The notes under the pieces: generated by a model
Told to the model about the DNA's origin: nothing
Database searches by the model: none
Seen by the model: only the letters and a program-made list of their open reading frames with translations
Program-made: the position numbers and the translations under genes
Source of the DNA: CAMDPA01 sp963825625
Lineage (GTDB): Bacteria; Pseudomonadota; Alphaproteobacteria; Rhizobiales; Hyphomicrobiaceae
Direction of reading: 5' to 3'
Length of the DNA: 64,000 bases
Assembly: GCA_963825625.1 (NCBI GenBank)
Contig: CAWGUF010000016.1
Coordinates: 1-64,000 of the forward strand
Shown here: one piece after another, positions 63,108 to 64,000 of the stretch
Numbering within the stretch: position 1 is the first letter of the stretch
How the letters are laid out: each line of letters starts with the position of its first letter

Positions 63108-64000
63108 ATGAAGTATCACCGCAAGGACGCAAAGGCCCACGCCCGTCAGCACATGCGCGGCATCTGGGCAGCAGCAAGCACACCCTTCGTGCCGGGCTCG
63201 CTGGCCATCGACGAGGAGGGCCTGCGCCGCAACCTGCGCCACTGGATCGACGATCTGGGCATCGATGGTCTGTTCATTGCCGGCAAGCAGGGCGAGTTCT
63301 TCTCGATGTCGCTCGACGAACGCAAGCGGGTGATGAAAATCGCGGTTGAGGAGGCACAGGCCGCGTCCGGCGGCAAAGCCCAGACGATCCTGTCGGCCTC
63401 CGACCAGAATCTCGACGTTGTCATCGAATTGGCGCGTTACGCCCAGGATATCGGCGGCGACTACATCGTCGTGCATGCGCCCGTGCTGCACTTCCACCAC
63501 GCCCACGACGAATGCGCGATGGAGTATTACCGCTATATCGCCTCCAAGGTCGATATCGGCATGGCGCTGTGGAGCCACCCGGACAACGGCTATCTGATGT
63601 CGCCTGAGCTTTGCAGCGGGTTGGCAGATATCGAAACTGTGGTGGCCATCAAGTATTCTGTTCCGCGTCCGATGTATGCCGAGCTTACGCGGCTGGCCGG
63701 TGATCGGATCCTGGTGTCGACGGCGAGCGAGGACGAGTGGTTCGATAACATCGTCGAGCTCGGCTGGCAGCTCTATCTATGCTCCTCGCCGCCCTACACG
63801 CTGCAGACTGCCGTAGACAGGCGCATGCGCGAGTACACCGACTTGGCGTTCGCCGGACGTATCGAAGAAGCGCGCGCTGTGCGTGACAGCCTGAACCCGG
63901 TGCGCGAGGCGATCAGGCGCACGCGTCCGGCGGAGAAGCCCTATGCGCACCAGAAATACTGGCAGGAGCTGCTGGGGCAGGTCGGCGGGCCGGTGCGGCG
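63108..64000 (+). CDS. dihydrodipicolinate synthase (DapA) family protein, cut by window end
   Basis: Class I aldolase-type TIM barrel, at least 297 aa with no stop before the window end. Start MKYHRKDAK has GGGAGG just before. Schiff-base Lys is Lys182 in VVAIKYSVP; the opening GIWAAASTPFVPG and GIDGLFIAGKQGEFFSM are typical. The usual active-site Tyr loop YNxP reads LWSHPDNGYL, so Tyr is replaced by His, arguing against lysine synthesis and for another aldolase or decarboxylating hydro-lyase in the family. Confidence 0.85.
   Translation, partial: MKYHRKDAKAHARQHMRGIWAAASTPFVPGSLAIDEEGLRRNLRHWIDDLGIDGLFIAGKQGEFFSMSLDERKRVMKIAVEEAQAASGGKAQTILSASDQNLDVVIELARYAQDIGGDYIVVHAPVLHFHHAHDECAMEYYRYIASKVDIGMALWSHPDNGYLMSPELCSGLADIETVVAIKYSVPRPMYAELTRLAGDRILVSTASEDEWFDNIVELGWQLYLCSSPPYTLQTAVDRRMREYTDLAFAGRIEEARAVRDSLNPVREAIRRTRPAEKPYAHQKYWQELLGQVGGPVR

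Noticed and set aside
1..64000. CRISPR array, prophage or insertion sequence
   Set aside because: No regular direct-repeat array, integrase, transposase or phage gene was seen anywhere in the window.

Overview
The window is GC-rich, densely coded and almost certainly alphaproteobacterial, probably of the Hyphomicrobiales/Rhizobiales type. Supporting signs are a recA with an alphaproteobacterial SOS box (GAAC-N7-GTAC), the zapA/coiled-coil pair divergent from gap, an extensin-family lipoprotein, a Tat-exported YkuD L,D-transpeptidase, and a large load of aromatic-acid and CoA-thioester catabolism genes. The first ~500 bases do not fit: they encode a DUF5318 protein, a family I know from actinobacteria, and run straight into the middle of an alphaproteobacterial guaB. 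I read this as an assembly join.

The sequence looks like a draft. At least thirteen genes, including housekeeping guaB and gap, are interrupted by single-base insertions or deletions, mostly in short homopolymers or dinucleotide runs, after which the conserved protein resumes in another frame. I annotate these as one gene each and give the frameshift position. They are more likely sequence errors than pseudogenes.

Layout. 0-1.2 kb: foreign start plus guaB 3' part. 1.3-8.8 kb: membrane and cell-envelope proteins, a TetR remnant, PhyH dioxygenase, flavin monooxygenase, zapA and its partner, gap, an alpha/beta hydrolase. 8.8-10.2 kb: Rieske ferredoxin and a dihydroxyphthalate-decarboxylase-like protein. 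10.6-18.1 kb: a ten-gene Mrp/Mbh-type cation/proton antiporter operon with three large antiporter-like subunits. 18.4-27 kb: MetE-like enzyme, Rieske oxygenase, TauD dioxygenase, alpha/beta hydrolase, Asp/Glu-racemase-like enzyme, two tandem cupins. 27-28.5 kb: three small exported proteins, one a bufferin-like DUF2282 protein. 28.7-34.7 kb: two oxidoreductases, an M20 amidohydrolase, an SDR with a degenerate active site, and the L,D-transpeptidase. 35-42.4 kb (minus strand): UbiD decarboxylase, amidohydrolase, three-subunit molybdenum hydroxylase, RraA-like aldolase. 42.8-47.4 kb: recA, gltX, sodC, a DUF1932 dehydrogenase. 47.5-62.6 kb: a second, lone molybdenum hydroxylase large subunit, TctC-like and Pht5-like binding proteins, acyl-CoA ligase, OYE-type flavoenzyme, thiolase, FadJ, FadE, a VOC protein and a hydroxycinnamoyl-CoA hydratase-lyase. 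62.8-64 kb: tRNA-Asn and a DapA-family enzyme cut by the window end.

Taken together the catabolic genes suggest an organism that activates, hydroxylates, decarboxylates and beta-oxidises aromatic and phenylpropanoid acids. Specific substrates cannot be read from sequence. The most interesting non-coding signals are two REPIN-like 25-base inverted repeats flanking one amidohydrolase gene, and a two-hairpin repeat found just after two stop codons, with compensatory base changes in its stems.
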